Positions 41,718 through 52,428 of a DNA stretch of 64,000 bases are shown here, in pieces (position 1 is the first letter of the stretch; each line of letters opens with the position of its first letter). Where the stretch lies: contig NC_091260.1 in assembly GCF_042477335.2 (NCBI RefSeq), forward strand, positions 54,579,001 to 54,643,000. Reading direction: 5' to 3'. The stretch is from Ovis canadensis. Lineage: Eukaryota; Chordata; Mammalia; Artiodactyla; Bovidae. The notes beneath the pieces were generated by a model, which saw only the letters and a program-made list of their open reading frames with translations, ran no database searches and had not been told where the DNA came from. The position numbers and the translations under genes are program-made.

Positions 41718-43235
41718 TTTTTTTCATTAATTAATTTTTTTAATTGAAGGACAATTGCTTTACAGAACTATGTTGTTTTCTGTCAAGCCTCAACATGAGT
41801 CAGTCATAGGTATACATATGTCCCCTCCCTCTTGAACCTCCCTCCCATCTCCCTCCCCATCCCACCCCTCTAGGTTGATACAGAGCCCCTGTTTTAGTTT
41901 CCTGAGCCATACAGCAGATTCCCATTGGCTATCTATTTTACACATGGCAGTGTAAGTTTCCATGTTACTCTCTCCATACATCTCACCCTCTCCTCCCCTC
42001 TCCCCGTGTCCATAAGTCTGTTCTCTATGTCTGTTTCTCCACTGTTGCCCTGTAAATAAATTCTTCAATACCATCTTTCCAGATTCCATATATATGCGTT
42101 AGTATACGATATTTGCAGAGTACATCATGAGAAACGCTGGGCTGGAAGAAGCACAAGCTGGAATCAAGATTGCTGGGAGAAATATCAATAACCTCAGATA
42201 TGCAGATGACACCACCCTTATGGCAGAAAGTGAAGAAGAACTCAAAAGCCTCTTGATGAAAGTGAAAGAGGAGAGTGAAAAAGTTGGCTTAAAGCTCAAC
42301 ATTCAGAAAACGAAGATCATAGCATCTGGTCCCATCACTTCATGGGAAATAGATGGGGAAACAGTGTCAGACTTTATTTTTTGGGCTCCAAAATCACTAC
42401 AGATGGTGATTACAGCCATGAAATTAAAAGATGCTTACTCCTTGAAAGAAAAGTTATGACCAACCTAGATAGCATATTCAAAAGCAGAGACATTACTTTA
42501 CCAACAAAGGTCCATCTAGTCAAGGCTATGGTTTTTCCAGTGGTCATGTATGGATGTGAGAGTTGGACTGTGAAGAAAGCTGAGCACCAAAGAATTGATG
42601 CTTTTGAACTGTGGTGTTGGAGAAGACTGTTGAGAGTCCCTTGGACTGCAAGGAGATCTAACCAGTCCATTCTAAAGGAGATCAGCCCTGGGTGTTCATT
42701 GGAAGGAATGATGCTAAAGCTGAAACTCCATTACTTTGGTCACCTCATGCAAAGAGTTGACTCATTGGAAAAGACTCTGATGCTGGGAGGGATTGGGGGC
42801 AGGAGGAAAAGGGGATGACAGAGGATGAGATGGCTGGATGGCATCACCGACTCGATGGACATGAATTTGAGTGAACTCCAGGAGTTGGTGATGGACAGGG
42901 AGGCCTGGCGTGCTGCGATTCATGAGGTCACAAGGAGTCGGACATGACCGAGCGACTGAACTGAACTGAACTGATACGATATTTGTCTTTCTCTTTCTGA
43001 CTTACTTCACTCTGTATAATAGGCTCTGGATTCATCCACCTCATTAGAACTGATTCCAATGCCTTTCTTTTTATGGCTGAGCAATATTCCATTGTGTATA
43101 TGTACTTCAGCTTCTTTATCCATTCACTGTCAGTGGACATCTAGGTTGCTTCCATGTTCTATCTATTATAAATAGTGCTACAGTGAACGTTGGGGTATAT
43201 GTGTCTTTTTCAATTTTGGTTTCTTCAGGGTATAC
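41718..43235 (-). mobile_element. Ruminant L1 3' portion, split by a BovB
   Basis: Antisense L1 runs from tttaattgaaggacaattgc to agtatacgatatttg at 42115. It resumes at 42986 with tctttctctttctgacttac and ends tttcttcagggtatac. The host target copy AGCATTCTACATCTT follows at 43236. The interruption is the BovB at 42116. Confidence 0.88.
42116..42973 (+). mobile_element. BovB LINE, 5'-truncated, with reverse transcriptase remnant
   Basis: It encodes the end of the BovB polyprotein: LRYADDTTLMAESEEELKSL contains the YADD catalytic motif of reverse transcriptase. A one-base loss in the T-run at 42376-42382 shifts the frame and a TGA at 42816 ends the second frame, so it is dead. It ends in the gactgaactgaactgaact tail. 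ATACGATATTTG at 42104-42115 and 42974-42985 is a 12-base duplication of the host L1. Confidence 0.95.
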
Positions 43236-43615
43236 AGCATTCTACATCTTGATAAGCATTTGGCTTATACAGGTGTGCGACAGATCTCGGTGAAATTACA
43301 TTTAAGCTGTGTGTTTCACTGTATTTAGATTTTGCATTAAGAGAATATTAAGCAAATCTTGAACTCTAGTTAATGATACTGCCAACAAATTATTTATGGG
43401 GAAATGCTCTGTTGTCTGCGTTTTACTTTGAATGGCATCAACACAATGAGGCTGGGTAGAGGGATGGACATGGCCAGATATGTGATAAAGTGAATAACAG
43501 TAGATAAAACGACAGTGATGTGATCTCGAGCTGGGTGTGTGGGAGTACGAGTGTCCACAAAATTCTTTAAAACTGACTGTGTTTGGAAGTTTTTGTAATG
43601 AAATGTTGGATTTTG
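43236..43615 (+). other. Intergenic, possible old L1 tail
   Basis: The phrases gaactctagttaatgatact and acgacagtgatgtgatctcg weakly recall old L1 3' ends. No gene is seen. Confidence 0.35.
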
Positions 43616-43747
43616 GGGACTTCCCCAGCAGTCCAGTGATTAAGACTCTTTGCTTCCAATTCAGGGCCCATGGGTTCAATCCCTGGTCAGGGAACTAAGA
43701 TTTCACATGCCATGCAGCATGGCCAAAAAGTGAAAAAAAAAAAAAAA
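43616..43747 (+). mobile_element. CHR-2 SINE with A-tail
   Basis: Ggacttccccagcagtccag, gttcaatccctggtcaggga, catgccatgcagcatggcca and then a 15-base A-run. Confidence 0.92.
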
Positions 43748-43767
43748 GTTGGATTGTTCTGGAGGAG

Positions 43768-43874
43768 GCCACGCCTCCAGAATGCAGGAGCCTGTTTCTC
43801 CAACCAGAAACTGAATCTGTGCTCCCTGCAGTGGAAGTGTGGCATCTTAACCACTGGACCACTGGGGAATTCCA
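43768..43874 (-). mobile_element. CHR SINE fragment
   Basis: Accagaaactgaatctgtgc to ttaaccactggaccactggg and gaattcc, the reverse head of a tRNA-Glu SINE, truncated. Confidence 0.75.
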
Positions 43875-44354
43875 TGGAAAATCTGTAAAATAAACCCTAC
43901 AAGAATTAATTCTAAACAAGGGGGGAAAGGTGCCTAGGACTATATTAGTGTTTTATGAGAGAAGAGAAACCTTATCCTTATAAAACTACCTGGCCACCAG
44001 GAAGATATAATGAAACTCAGAGAAAGAACCGGAATGTTCATGTTCTCCCTTCCCCCCACCGCCCACAGCCCCCTATTTCTGTTTCCATCATCTCTGCACC
44101 ATCATTTTCTGTTGCCGGGATCATCATTCTAAACTCCTTTCTCTCTGCTCTTGGTCCCTTCTCTCATGTTGCCAGTGAATCTTCCTAAAGTAGTTATGTG
44201 ATTTTTTTTTCTTCTTTTTGACCTGAAAACATGTGATGGATGCATCCATTAGAATTCTGGGTTACAGTATCTTAAGCCAAAAAGAGAGACCGTGAGTTTG
44301 AAGGTGGGGGTCAGAGATGCTGTTGGATCTCTGTTCCTGAAGCCCATGTAGTCT

Positions 44355-44523
44355 TTTTTTTTTTTTTTGGCTGCTCTGGGTCTTAGCTGGAGCAGGTGAG
44401 TTCATTGCAGCATATGGGATCTTTAGTTGCAAAATGTGGGATCTAGTTCCCTGATCAGGGATCGAACCTGGGTCCTGCATTGAAAGTGTGGAATCTTAGC
44501 CATGGGATGACCAGGGAATTCTC
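44355..44523 (-). mobile_element. CHR-2 SINE with perfect 19-base target duplication
   Basis: T-run, ggctgctctgggtcttagct, gatcagggatcgaacctggg, then gatgaccagggaattctc. CCTGAAGCCCATGTAGTCT lies at 44336-44354 and 44524-44542. Confidence 0.95.
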
Positions 44524-44929
44524 CCTGAAGCCCATGTAGTCTATTCTGAGCATTCTTTGCTGTTCTTGGGTCTGCATACTAGCTTTCTTGTCTTCCCGGT
44601 TGATGAAGTGGAATGAAACTCCCACAGCAACTTTTCAAGAGACCAGTAAGATTGAATTGGAATCTTGGTCCCATTCCAGATCCGGGGCGGAGAGTCTGGG
44701 CCAGCCAGCTGTGGGGCGGGGTCTTTGCTGGGCCATGCCCCCCAGCTCTGAGTGTGCTGTGCGCTTGCCTGCCCAGCACAGATGCCAGCTACTCACTGCT
44801 TATTAATTGTGAGGCTATCATTCCCTGTCAAATTCTCAAATTTCATCATATTGTGAATGTCACATTGCTGTGTTTACATTGACTGACAGCAGCCCTTATC
44901 AGGGGCTGAGGAGTGGGATAGTTAAGGGG

Positions 44930-45145
44930 TGGCCTCTCTAGAACCAAACTACCTGAATTTCTGAACCCCTGATTCACAACTTACGAATTGTGGGACTTGG
45001 CTGAGGGAGTTACTGTCCCTCCCTCCCAGTAAAATGGCAGCATTCACAGAACCCATCTTATTGAAGCTTTGGAGGATTAATGATGAGTTCCTCTTAAGTG
45101 TCTATTACATAGTAGATGTTCAACAAATGTTAGCTATTATTATGT
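44930..45145 (+). mobile_element. MIR SINE
   Basis: Cttacgaattgtgggacttg, ccagtaaaatggcagcattc, gctttggaggattaatgatg and a tail ending tgttagctattattatg. Confidence 0.65.
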
Positions 45146-45172
45146 GGTCATTTAAATACTTTATGTAAACAG

Positions 45173-45174
<2 letters not shown>

Positions 45175-45206
<32 letters not shown>
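45175..45206 (+). repeat. (GT)16 microsatellite
   Basis: An uninterrupted 32-base GT run; likely polymorphic. Confidence 0.95.
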
Positions 45207-45209
<3 letters not shown>

Positions 45210-45635
45210 CTTAACCAGGAGCAGTTAACATTTGAAATACCCCAAACAGGAATCCAAGTTCCATAGGTGGCTACGTAAGCACTTCAGATGTTCAAAATCT
45301 ACCTCCAAAGGTTTGCTGAGCATCTTCTGGCAGTAAGATGTGTCAGTACTTGGGATATACTCTTGCCTCTGCCCACTGCTGATTTCCAGAAGCTACCGAC
45401 TTAGCAGAAGAGTGTCACAATTATATAATGGCCAAATTGACTTGGATCAAGTCATGACTTCAATCATTATATATATCAGTAGTTAAGATTTACTGGGTGT
45501 TCAGTCATAGTCGTATCTGGGGGAACTCCTCCCTGTTCCCTACAGTTATATGGGAGGCTTAGGGTATATGAAGTCAGCCTGCAGTTTTTGGTTCATTGTG
45601 CTGCCACCTAAGGTCTCTATGTCTTTGTTTGTTCT
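45207..45635 (+). other. Intergenic, no assigned feature
   Basis: No recognised repeat or coding signal. Confidence 0.6.
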
Positions 45636-45918
45636 TTTTTAATTAATTAATTTTTGGCTGTGCTGGGTCTTTGTTGCTACACGTGGGCTTTCTCTACTTG
45701 TGCTGAGCAGAGACTGCTCTTTGCTATGGAGCACGGGCTCTAGGCCATATGAGCTTCAGTAATCGCAGCACATGGGCCCTAGAGTACACAGATTGCAGTA
45801 GTTGTGGTGCACGGGCTTAGTTGCCTTGTGACAGAAGGGATCTTCCTGGACCAAGGATTGAACCTGTGTCCCCTGCATTGGCCGGCAGATTCTTAACCAT
45901 TGGACCACCAGGGAAGTT
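45636..45918 (-). mobile_element. CHR-1-type SINE, long form
   Basis: Ggctgtgctgggtctttgtt, gggctttctctacttgtgct, caaggattgaacctgtgtcc and ggaccaccagggaagtta mark a reversed, nearly full-length copy. Confidence 0.92.
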
Positions 45919-46142
45919 ACTCATTGGCTTAGTTTGGATTTACCCAGTAGTCAAGACTCTGAGACAAATGTTTGAATGCAACTTGTTTATCTGGCAAGTG
46001 ATCCCAAGTAACAGCGTGAATAAGTGAGCAATTAGGAAAGGTTCACGTAAGTTACTGCAGCGAGCAATGGGGCCCAGCCCTGCCAGGAACCCTCTGAGAG
46101 ACCATATGAACTTAGGAGGGTGTTGATTATACCCATATCTCT

Positions 46143-46513
46143 TTTTAAAAAACAATTTGTTTTTGGTGGCTTTGCATCTTTGTTGCTGCTAGCCGGCTTT
46201 CTCTAATTGCGGCGAGTGGGGGCTACTCTTAGTTGTGATGTGTGAGCATCTCATTGCAGTGGCTTCTCGTTGCAGAGCACAGGATCTAGGCCAATGGGCT
46301 TCAGTAGCCTCAGCACACAGGCTCAGTAGTTGCGGCTCTTGGGCCCGAGAGCACACTGGCTCCAAATAGTTGTGATGTGTGGGCTCAGAAGTTGTGGTGT
46401 GCGGACCTGGTTGCTCTGCAGCATATGGAATCTTTCCAGACCAGAGATTGAACCGGTGTCCATCCCCTGCATTAGCTGAAGGATTCTTATCCACTGTACC
46501 ACTAGGGAAGTCC
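46143..46513 (-). mobile_element. CHR-1-type SINE, extended form
   Basis: Ggctttgcatctttgttgct through ggctcagtagttgcggctct to gagattgaaccggtgtccat and accactagggaagtcc. It is about 90 bases longer than its neighbour because of a duplicated gttgtggtgtgcgg-like block. Flanks cccatatctc and cccgtatctc suggest the target duplication. Confidence 0.88.
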
Positions 46514-47604
46514 CCGTATCTCCTTATCTTGCCTCACTCAGCATGATCTTGTGAAAATTCCTCTAAATTAGAGGTAGAGTTCCAATGCATTTTATATAAT
46601 AGCACCTCAGAGAGCATCATAAAGGGCTTTTGTAACAACTAACCCTTTCTGCTCTCTCCTACCTCAAGATAAATTCCGTGATTTCTCCCCAGATTCCAAA
46701 TGTGGGACTACCTGTGGCTCCCCTCTTATTTAAGGGATACTATTCCTATATATCCTCAATGCCTGTGGACATTTCTAAATGCCCTTCTTATTTCTACTGG
46801 GAGGCTGAATTCCGTCCTGCCCCAGAGCTTCTGGTTAGAGGGCCTGATTTCCCAGAATTCTTGAATATTTGACCCACCCTGTCCCTTGCCTCCCAGGAAG
46901 TGGCGAAATTAAACTAGATGAGTATGTGATTCAGTCCTTACTATGAATTAGAACCTTTTGTTTACTTAAAATCAAATAACTGTAGTGTTTTCAATTCCCA
47001 GAGCACCCATACATTCATCCAGTTCCAAGGCGCCCCACTAGTCTTTTCAAGTGCAATAACATTCTCAAACATGCACCACCATCCCAAATCCTCTGAGCTA
47101 TGAGACACCAGGAAACAACAGCCAGAATTCAAGAAATAAATGTTTTGTGATTAAAAAAAAAAAAAAGAGCAAAATGCCAAGACATTAAACAGCCTCTGTT
47201 TATAGTAGGAGGTAAGAAAAACGTAATGTAACACATGGCATTTCTTGCCTGTGCCTAACCAGTTTGATCTATGCTTCTACTGTGTGAGCAGCTTCAAAAT
47301 TTGTCGGTTTTCTTCGCAATAACATAGCACATGCCAGGGAATAAGGGCTCAGTGTGTTGTCGGCACAAGGAGAACTTATCCTGGGCCGACTCAGGCAGAA
47401 GGGAGCCAAGTTGTCAAGACAAAGGGCAACTGAGCTCCATGAATTCCAGCCTGACACCCATAGCTGCTCAGTTCAGAGATACAGTTCCATGGCTGTGTCC
47501 CAGTGAGCCGCCTTTTTGGGTACCCCTGTTCTTAGACCAGGTGGTTTAGAGTATTCATGACTCCCAGAGAGAATAGGCTGGGTAGAAGGAAGCTGCCCTT
47601 GCAG
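46514..47604 (+). other. Intergenic, possible retroposed transcript end at 47101-47166
   Basis: No gene is recognised. At 47135 an AATAAA is followed after 12 bases by a 14-base A-run (47153-47166), as in a processed transcript copy. I cannot name a parent gene or find a convincing flanking duplication. Confidence 0.35.
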
Positions 47605-48150
47605 TCAGTTCAGTCACTCAGTTGTGTCCCACTCTTTGCAACCCCATGGACTGCAGCCTGCCAGGGCTCCCTGTCCATCACCAAATTCCAGAATTGACTG
47701 AAACTCATGTCCTTTGGTGGACATGAGATGCCATCCAACCATCTCATCCTCTGTCATCCCATTCTCCTCCTGCCTTCAGTCTTTCCCAGCATCAAGGTCT
47801 TTTCAAATGAGTCAGTTCTTCACATCAGTGGCCAAAGTATTGGAGTTTCAGCTTCAGCATCAGTCCTTCCAATGAATATGCAGGACTGATTTCCTTTTGG
47901 ATGGACGGGTTGGCTCTCCTTGAAGTCCAAGGGACTCTCAAGAGTCTTCTCCAACACCACAGTTCAAAAGCATCAATTCTTTGGCATTCACATCCATATG
48001 TGGATAGTCCATATAGTCCAACTCTCACATCCATACATGACTATTGGAAAAACCATAGCTTTAACTAGACGGACCTTTGTTGGCAAAGCAATGTCTCTGC
48101 TTTTTAATATGCTGTCTAGGTTGGTCATAACTTTTCTTTCAAGGAACAAA
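47605..48150 (-). mobile_element. BovB LINE 3' end
   Basis: Gttcagtcactcagttgtgt, gagatgccatccaaccatct, tttcagcttcagcatcagtc, ctcacatccatacatgacta and atgctgtctaggttggtcat, in reverse order of BovB. It is diverged, and an extra ccatatgtggatagtccata lies near 47993. Confidence 0.92.
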
Positions 48151-48947
48151 TGTCTTTAGCTGAGAGTTTCTTCTTTTGGAGGTGGTAACAGGTAACAGCC
48201 TTATTGAGATATAATTCGCATACCATACAATTCACCCATTTAAGGTGTACCAAGCAATAGTTGTTAATATATTCACAGTTGTGCAGCCATCACCACAATT
48301 ACAGAACATTTCCATCACCTCCAAAAGAAACTCTCACCCTTAGCTATCACTTCTCAACCCCTTATGATCTGCTGGCTTAGGCAACCACTAGTCTGTCTGT
48401 CTCTGTATATTTGCTCATTTTGGACAATTTCATATAAACAGAATCATGTATGTGGTCTTCTGTGATCAGTTTCTTCCACTTAGCAGAATGTTTTCAAGGT
48501 TCATCAGTGTATATAGGATGTATCAGAACTTCATTCCTTTGCATGGCCTAATAATAGCTTGTTGTATGGATATACCACATTTGGTTTATCTGTTCACTAG
48601 TTCGGGCATTTCACCTGTTGGATGGGTCCCTATCCATCCAAACCACTAAGTTTACCCATTCCTTCGTTTGGGTTGTTTTTGCATCTTCCACATTATTATG
48701 ACTAATGATGCTAGAAACATTTGTGTGAGTTTTTTTGTGGACATATGTTTTTATTTCTCTTGGATAGGTATCTAGCAATGCAATGTCTGGGTCACATAGT
48801 CACTGTCTGTTTAGCTTCTTGAGGAACTGCCAGACTGTAGTCCAGAGTGGCTGCACTATTTTATACTCTCCTCAACAACATATGAGGATTACTATTTCTC
48901 CACACCTTGCCAGTATTGGTTATTATCAGACTTTCCTATTTGAGTTA

Positions 48948-49068
48948 CCCGACTCCAGTGTTCTTGCCTGGAGAATCCCAAGGACAGAGGAGCCTGGTGG
49001 GCTGCCGTCCATGGGGTCGCACAGAGTTGGACACGACTGAAGCGACTTAGCAGCAGCAGCAGCAGCAG
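48948..49068 (+). mobile_element. Bov-A monomer nested in old L1
   Basis: Gactccagtgttcttgcctg to cacgactgaagcgacttagc with a (CAG)n end. 5'-truncated. Confidence 0.9.
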
Positions 49069-49469
49069 TGGATATTAAGTGGTATTTTTAGTTACATTTC
49101 CCTAATGACTAACTAACAATGTTGAGCATCTTTTCATGGGCTTGTTGGCCATTGGTCTATCTTCCTTGAAGTTGGAGAAATGTCTGTTCAGATTCTTTGT
49201 TCTTTTTTTTTTTTTACTTGAGATACACACATTTATTTTATTAATGGATATAACTAAACAGAGAAACTTTAAATAGGTTTAATCAAAACATGGTCTTACG
49301 AGAGCAGGTATGAAAGGTTGTCCAAGAATAATGTCTGTCTAGCCATGTGAGTTAGCTCAACAAGCAAAAGAAGAAACAGAATAAGAATCCAGTTTAGAAG
49401 AATGACCTATACATTGTGAGTTTGATGTGAATTCTGTTTTCCTCCTTGGTTTTATTTATTTTTATTTTT

Positions 49470-49812
49470 ATTTTTTGTGTGTTTTTTTTAATTTTTACTT
49501 TATTTTACTTTATAATACTGTATAGGTTTTGCCATACATTGACATGAATCCAGCACGGGTGTATATGCGTTCCCAAACATGAACCCCCCTCCCACCTCCC
49601 TCCCCATAACATCTCTCTGGGTCATCACCATGTACCAGCCCCAAGCATGCTGTATCCTGCGTCGGACATAGACTGGTGATTCGATTCTTATATGATAGTA
49701 TACATGTTACAATGCCATTCTCCCAAATCATCCCACCCTCTCCCTCTCCCTCAGAGTCCAAAAGTCCGTTATACACATCTGTGTCTTTTTTGCTGTCTTG
49801 CATACAAGGTTG
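49470..49812 (-). mobile_element. Ruminant L1 3' end nested in old L1
   Basis: Ttttgccatacattgacatg, cacctccctccccataacat, agactggtgattcgattctt and cccaccctctccctctccct are antisense ruminant L1. The adjoining 49215-49465 is not assigned. Confidence 0.85.
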
Positions 49813-49897
49813 TTCATTTTTTAATTGTGTGGTCTTTTTGAGTCAAGAGTTTTTGTCTGTTCTAGATACCAGCCCCTTATAAGGTATATGACTTGAT

Positions 49898-50062
49898 GCT
49901 GGCACAAAAACAGACACACAGATCAATGGAAGAGAACAGAACGCCTAGAAATAGGGTAAGGATCCGACTTCACTGCCTTCCATGTGGATATCCATGCAGT
50001 GTGTGGATGTGTCTCCTGCATCGGCAGGAGAATTCTTATCCACTGAGCCACCAAGGAAGCCC
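49898..50062. mobile_element. L1 ORF2 scrap and Bov-tA scrap
   Basis: Cacagatcaatggaagagaa at 49918 is a sense L1 ORF2 motif. Ctcctgcatcggcaggagaa to gagccaccaaggaagccc (50011-50062) is a reversed Bov-tA head. Confidence 0.65.
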
Positions 50063-50337
50063 AACAGATCTCTTTTTGAGGCTTCTCTCTTTCCATTCTG
50101 GCTTCTGGCAGTTGAGGTTCCTTTTAACCAGAGACTTTCAATAGGATACAGAAGTGATGTGCCTGGACATTGTAACCTCACTGTATAATTCTAACCCAAT
50201 AAATACATGTTGAAGAAGTTAATTCAGGAGGAGATGAATTTAGTCTAAATTTGGTCTCAGACTTGTTTAGTACTATGAAAGACTGGCTTTATTTATGAGT
50301 AGAGCCATCATTGGAGATTAACAGAGAAGATAGGAAT
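50063..50337 (+). other. Intergenic, no assigned feature
   Basis: No recognised repeat or gene. Confidence 0.6.
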
Positions 50338-50363
50338 TCTTTTATTGGAGTATAATTGCTTTA

Positions 50364-50560
50364 AGATGACATAGTGGTAAAGAATCCGCCTGCCAATGTA
50401 GGAGACACAAGAGATGCTGGTGTGATCCATGGCTCAGAAAGATCCCCTGGAGGAGAAAATGGCAAACCACTCCAATATTCTTACCCAGAAAATTCCATGG
50501 ATATAGGAGCCTGGCAGGCTACAGTCCAGGGGGTTGCAAAGAGTCGGACACAGCTGAGCA
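50364..50560 (+). mobile_element. Bov-tA SINE nested in L1
   Basis: Agatgacatagtggtaaaga to agtcggacacagctgagca. Its expected acac tail reappears after the BovB, at about 51048-51054. Confidence 0.9.
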
Positions 50561-51047
50561 TCAGTTCAGTTCAGTCGCTCGGTCGTGTCCGACTCTTTGC
50601 AACTCCATGAATCGCAGCATGCCAGGCCTCCCTGTCCATCACCAATTCCCAGAGTTCACTCAGATTCACGTCCATCGAGTCAGTGATGCCATCCAGCCAT
50701 CTCATCCTCTGTCGGCCCCTTCTCCTCCTGCCCCCAATCCCTCCCAGCATCAGAGTCTTTTCCAATGAGTCAACTTCTTCGCATGAGGTGGCCAAAGAAA
50801 GTACTGGAATTTCAGCTTTAACATCATTCCTTCCAAAGAAATCCCAGGGCTGATCTCCTTCAGAGTGGACTGATTGGATCTCCTTGCAGTCCAAGGGACT
50901 CTCAAGAGTCTTCTCCAACACATCAGTTCAAATGCATCAATTCTTCGGCACTCAGCCTTCTTCACAGTCCAACTCTCACATCCATACATGACCACAGGAA
51001 AAACCATAGCCTTGACTAGACGGACCTTAGTTGGCAAAGTAATGTCT
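50561..51047 (-). mobile_element. BovB LINE 3' end nested in the Bov-tA tail
   Basis: Cagttcagttcagtcgctcg to gacggaccttagttggcaaa in reverse. The minus strand keeps long readable parts of the BovB C-terminal coding region (for example MVFPVVMYGCESWTVKKAE), with a shift between them near 50790, where ggccaaagaaagtactgg carries extra bases. Confidence 0.93.
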
Positions 51048-51525
51048 CACACACATAATTGCTTTACAATGTTATGTTAGTTTCTGCTGTACCACAGAGT
51101 GAATCAGCTACATGTACACACATATCTCCTCCTTCTTGAGCCTTCCTCCCAGCACCCCCCCCACCCCTCTACATTGTCACAGAGCACCAACCAGTCCCCC
51201 TGTGCTATGCAGCAGCTTCCCACTAGCTCTCCACTGTACATGCGGCCGTGTATATACGTCAGTGCTACTCTCCCAATCCATCCTGCCACCCCTTCCGCCC
51301 CTGTGCCCACATGTCCATTCTGTATGGCTGCATCCCTACAAACAGATTAATCTGTATCATTTTTTCTAGATTCCACATATGTGCATTAATATATAATATT
51401 TGTTTTTCTCTTTCTGACTTACATCACTCTGTATGATAGACTCCAGATCCATCCACAGCTCTACAAAGAACCCAATTTTGTTCCTGTTTCTGGCTGAGTA
51501 ATATTCCACTGTATATGTGTACTGC

Positions 51526-51835
51526 ATCAAGAAGATAGGATTTATTATAGAGAAGATAGGAAGGAAATCCTCTAGCTCTATGGGCCTAACTCAGCATTGT
51601 TCAGGGAGGTTGTGGCTCCCAGACCAGACTCCCCATCATTCCTGGCTTTCCACTGCCTTTCTTCCACTGTTTTTCTCTCTGTTGCTCTGGAAGATTTGAC
51701 TGCCTCTACGCACATGGAATCCCAGGACTCCATGACCTGAACACTGGCTACCGTTACCTATTATCTTCTCAGGAACCTTTGCTCTCTATTATTTTCTATC
51801 TCCCTGGTCCTTTAGTTTAGGGAGACAGTCTTGGG
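51526..51835 (+). other. Intergenic, no assigned feature
   Basis: No recognised repeat or gene. Confidence 0.6.
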
Positions 51836-52030
51836 CTTCCTTGGTGGCTTGGACAGTAAAGAATCTGCCTGCAATGCAGGAGACCTGGGTTTGATCTCTG
51901 GGTCAGGAAGATCCCCTGGAGTATCCCACTCCAGTATTCTTGCCTGGACAATCCCCTGGACAGAGGAGCTTGGCAGGCTACAGTCCATGAGGTCACAAAG
52001 AATTGGACACAACAGAGTGACTTACACTGG
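51836..52030 (+). mobile_element. Bov-tA SINE
   Basis: Gggcttccttggtggcttgg to cacaacagagtgacttacac. A short deletion removes part of the ggagaaggaaatggcaac block. Confidence 0.92.
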
Positions 52031-52216
52031 TCATTTAGTCCCTACTGATCCTGTCCATCAGTATTACAATGAGCACCACTCTAGCTTATCTCAAAACAAA
52101 CAAAACCCATGTCTTGATCCTATCTTCCTCCTCCACCTATGCTCCCCACCTCCATGCCTGCCCTCCAGTACTGTCCCATCTCACATTCACTTCTCAGTCC
52201 ACCCAAAACTTCCTTT

Positions 52217-52428
52217 TTTTAAAAAAAAAAAATTATTTATTTGGCTGTGCCGGGTCTTAGCTGCCGCGCGCGAGATATTCGATCTTCATTGTGACACGCA
52301 GACTCTCGGTTGTGCCGTGTGGGATCTAGTTCCCTGACCAGGGATGGAACCAGGCTCTCTGCATTGGGAGCATGTGGTCTTAGCCACTGGACTTCCCTTA
52401 GCCACAGGGAAGTTCCCAACCCCAAACT
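52217..52428 (-). mobile_element. CHR-2 SINE
   Basis: Ggctgtgccgggtcttagct, ctgaccagggatggaaccag and ttagccacagggaagttcc. Flanked by similar cccaaaacttc and cccaaacttc. A duplicated ccacnggact/ttagccac segment lies at its 5' end (52381-52405). Confidence 0.88.

Larger units (their letters stand above)
48190..49870 (-). mobile_element. Old L1, about 1 kb, interrupted by younger insertions
   Basis: It starts ttattgagatataattcgca and runs through accatcacc, gaaactctcacccttagcta, gccagactgtagtccagagt. It continues after a Bov-A at 49069 (gatattaagtggtattttta) and again after a second insertion at about 49813 (cattttttaattgtgtggtc). The breaks are at 48948-49068 and about 49203-49812. Confidence 0.8.
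50338..51525 (-). mobile_element. Ruminant L1 3' portion, split by a Bov-tA/BovB composite
   Basis: Antisense L1 begins cttttattggagtataattg, is cut at 50363, resumes at 51055 and continues through gctgtaccacagagtgaatc to gagtaatattccactgtata. ATAATTGCTTTA occurs at 50352-50363 and 51055-51066. Confidence 0.88.

Noticed and set aside
42127-42818. A functional reverse transcriptase gene
   Set aside because: It is a 5'-truncated BovB with a frameshift and a nonsense codon.
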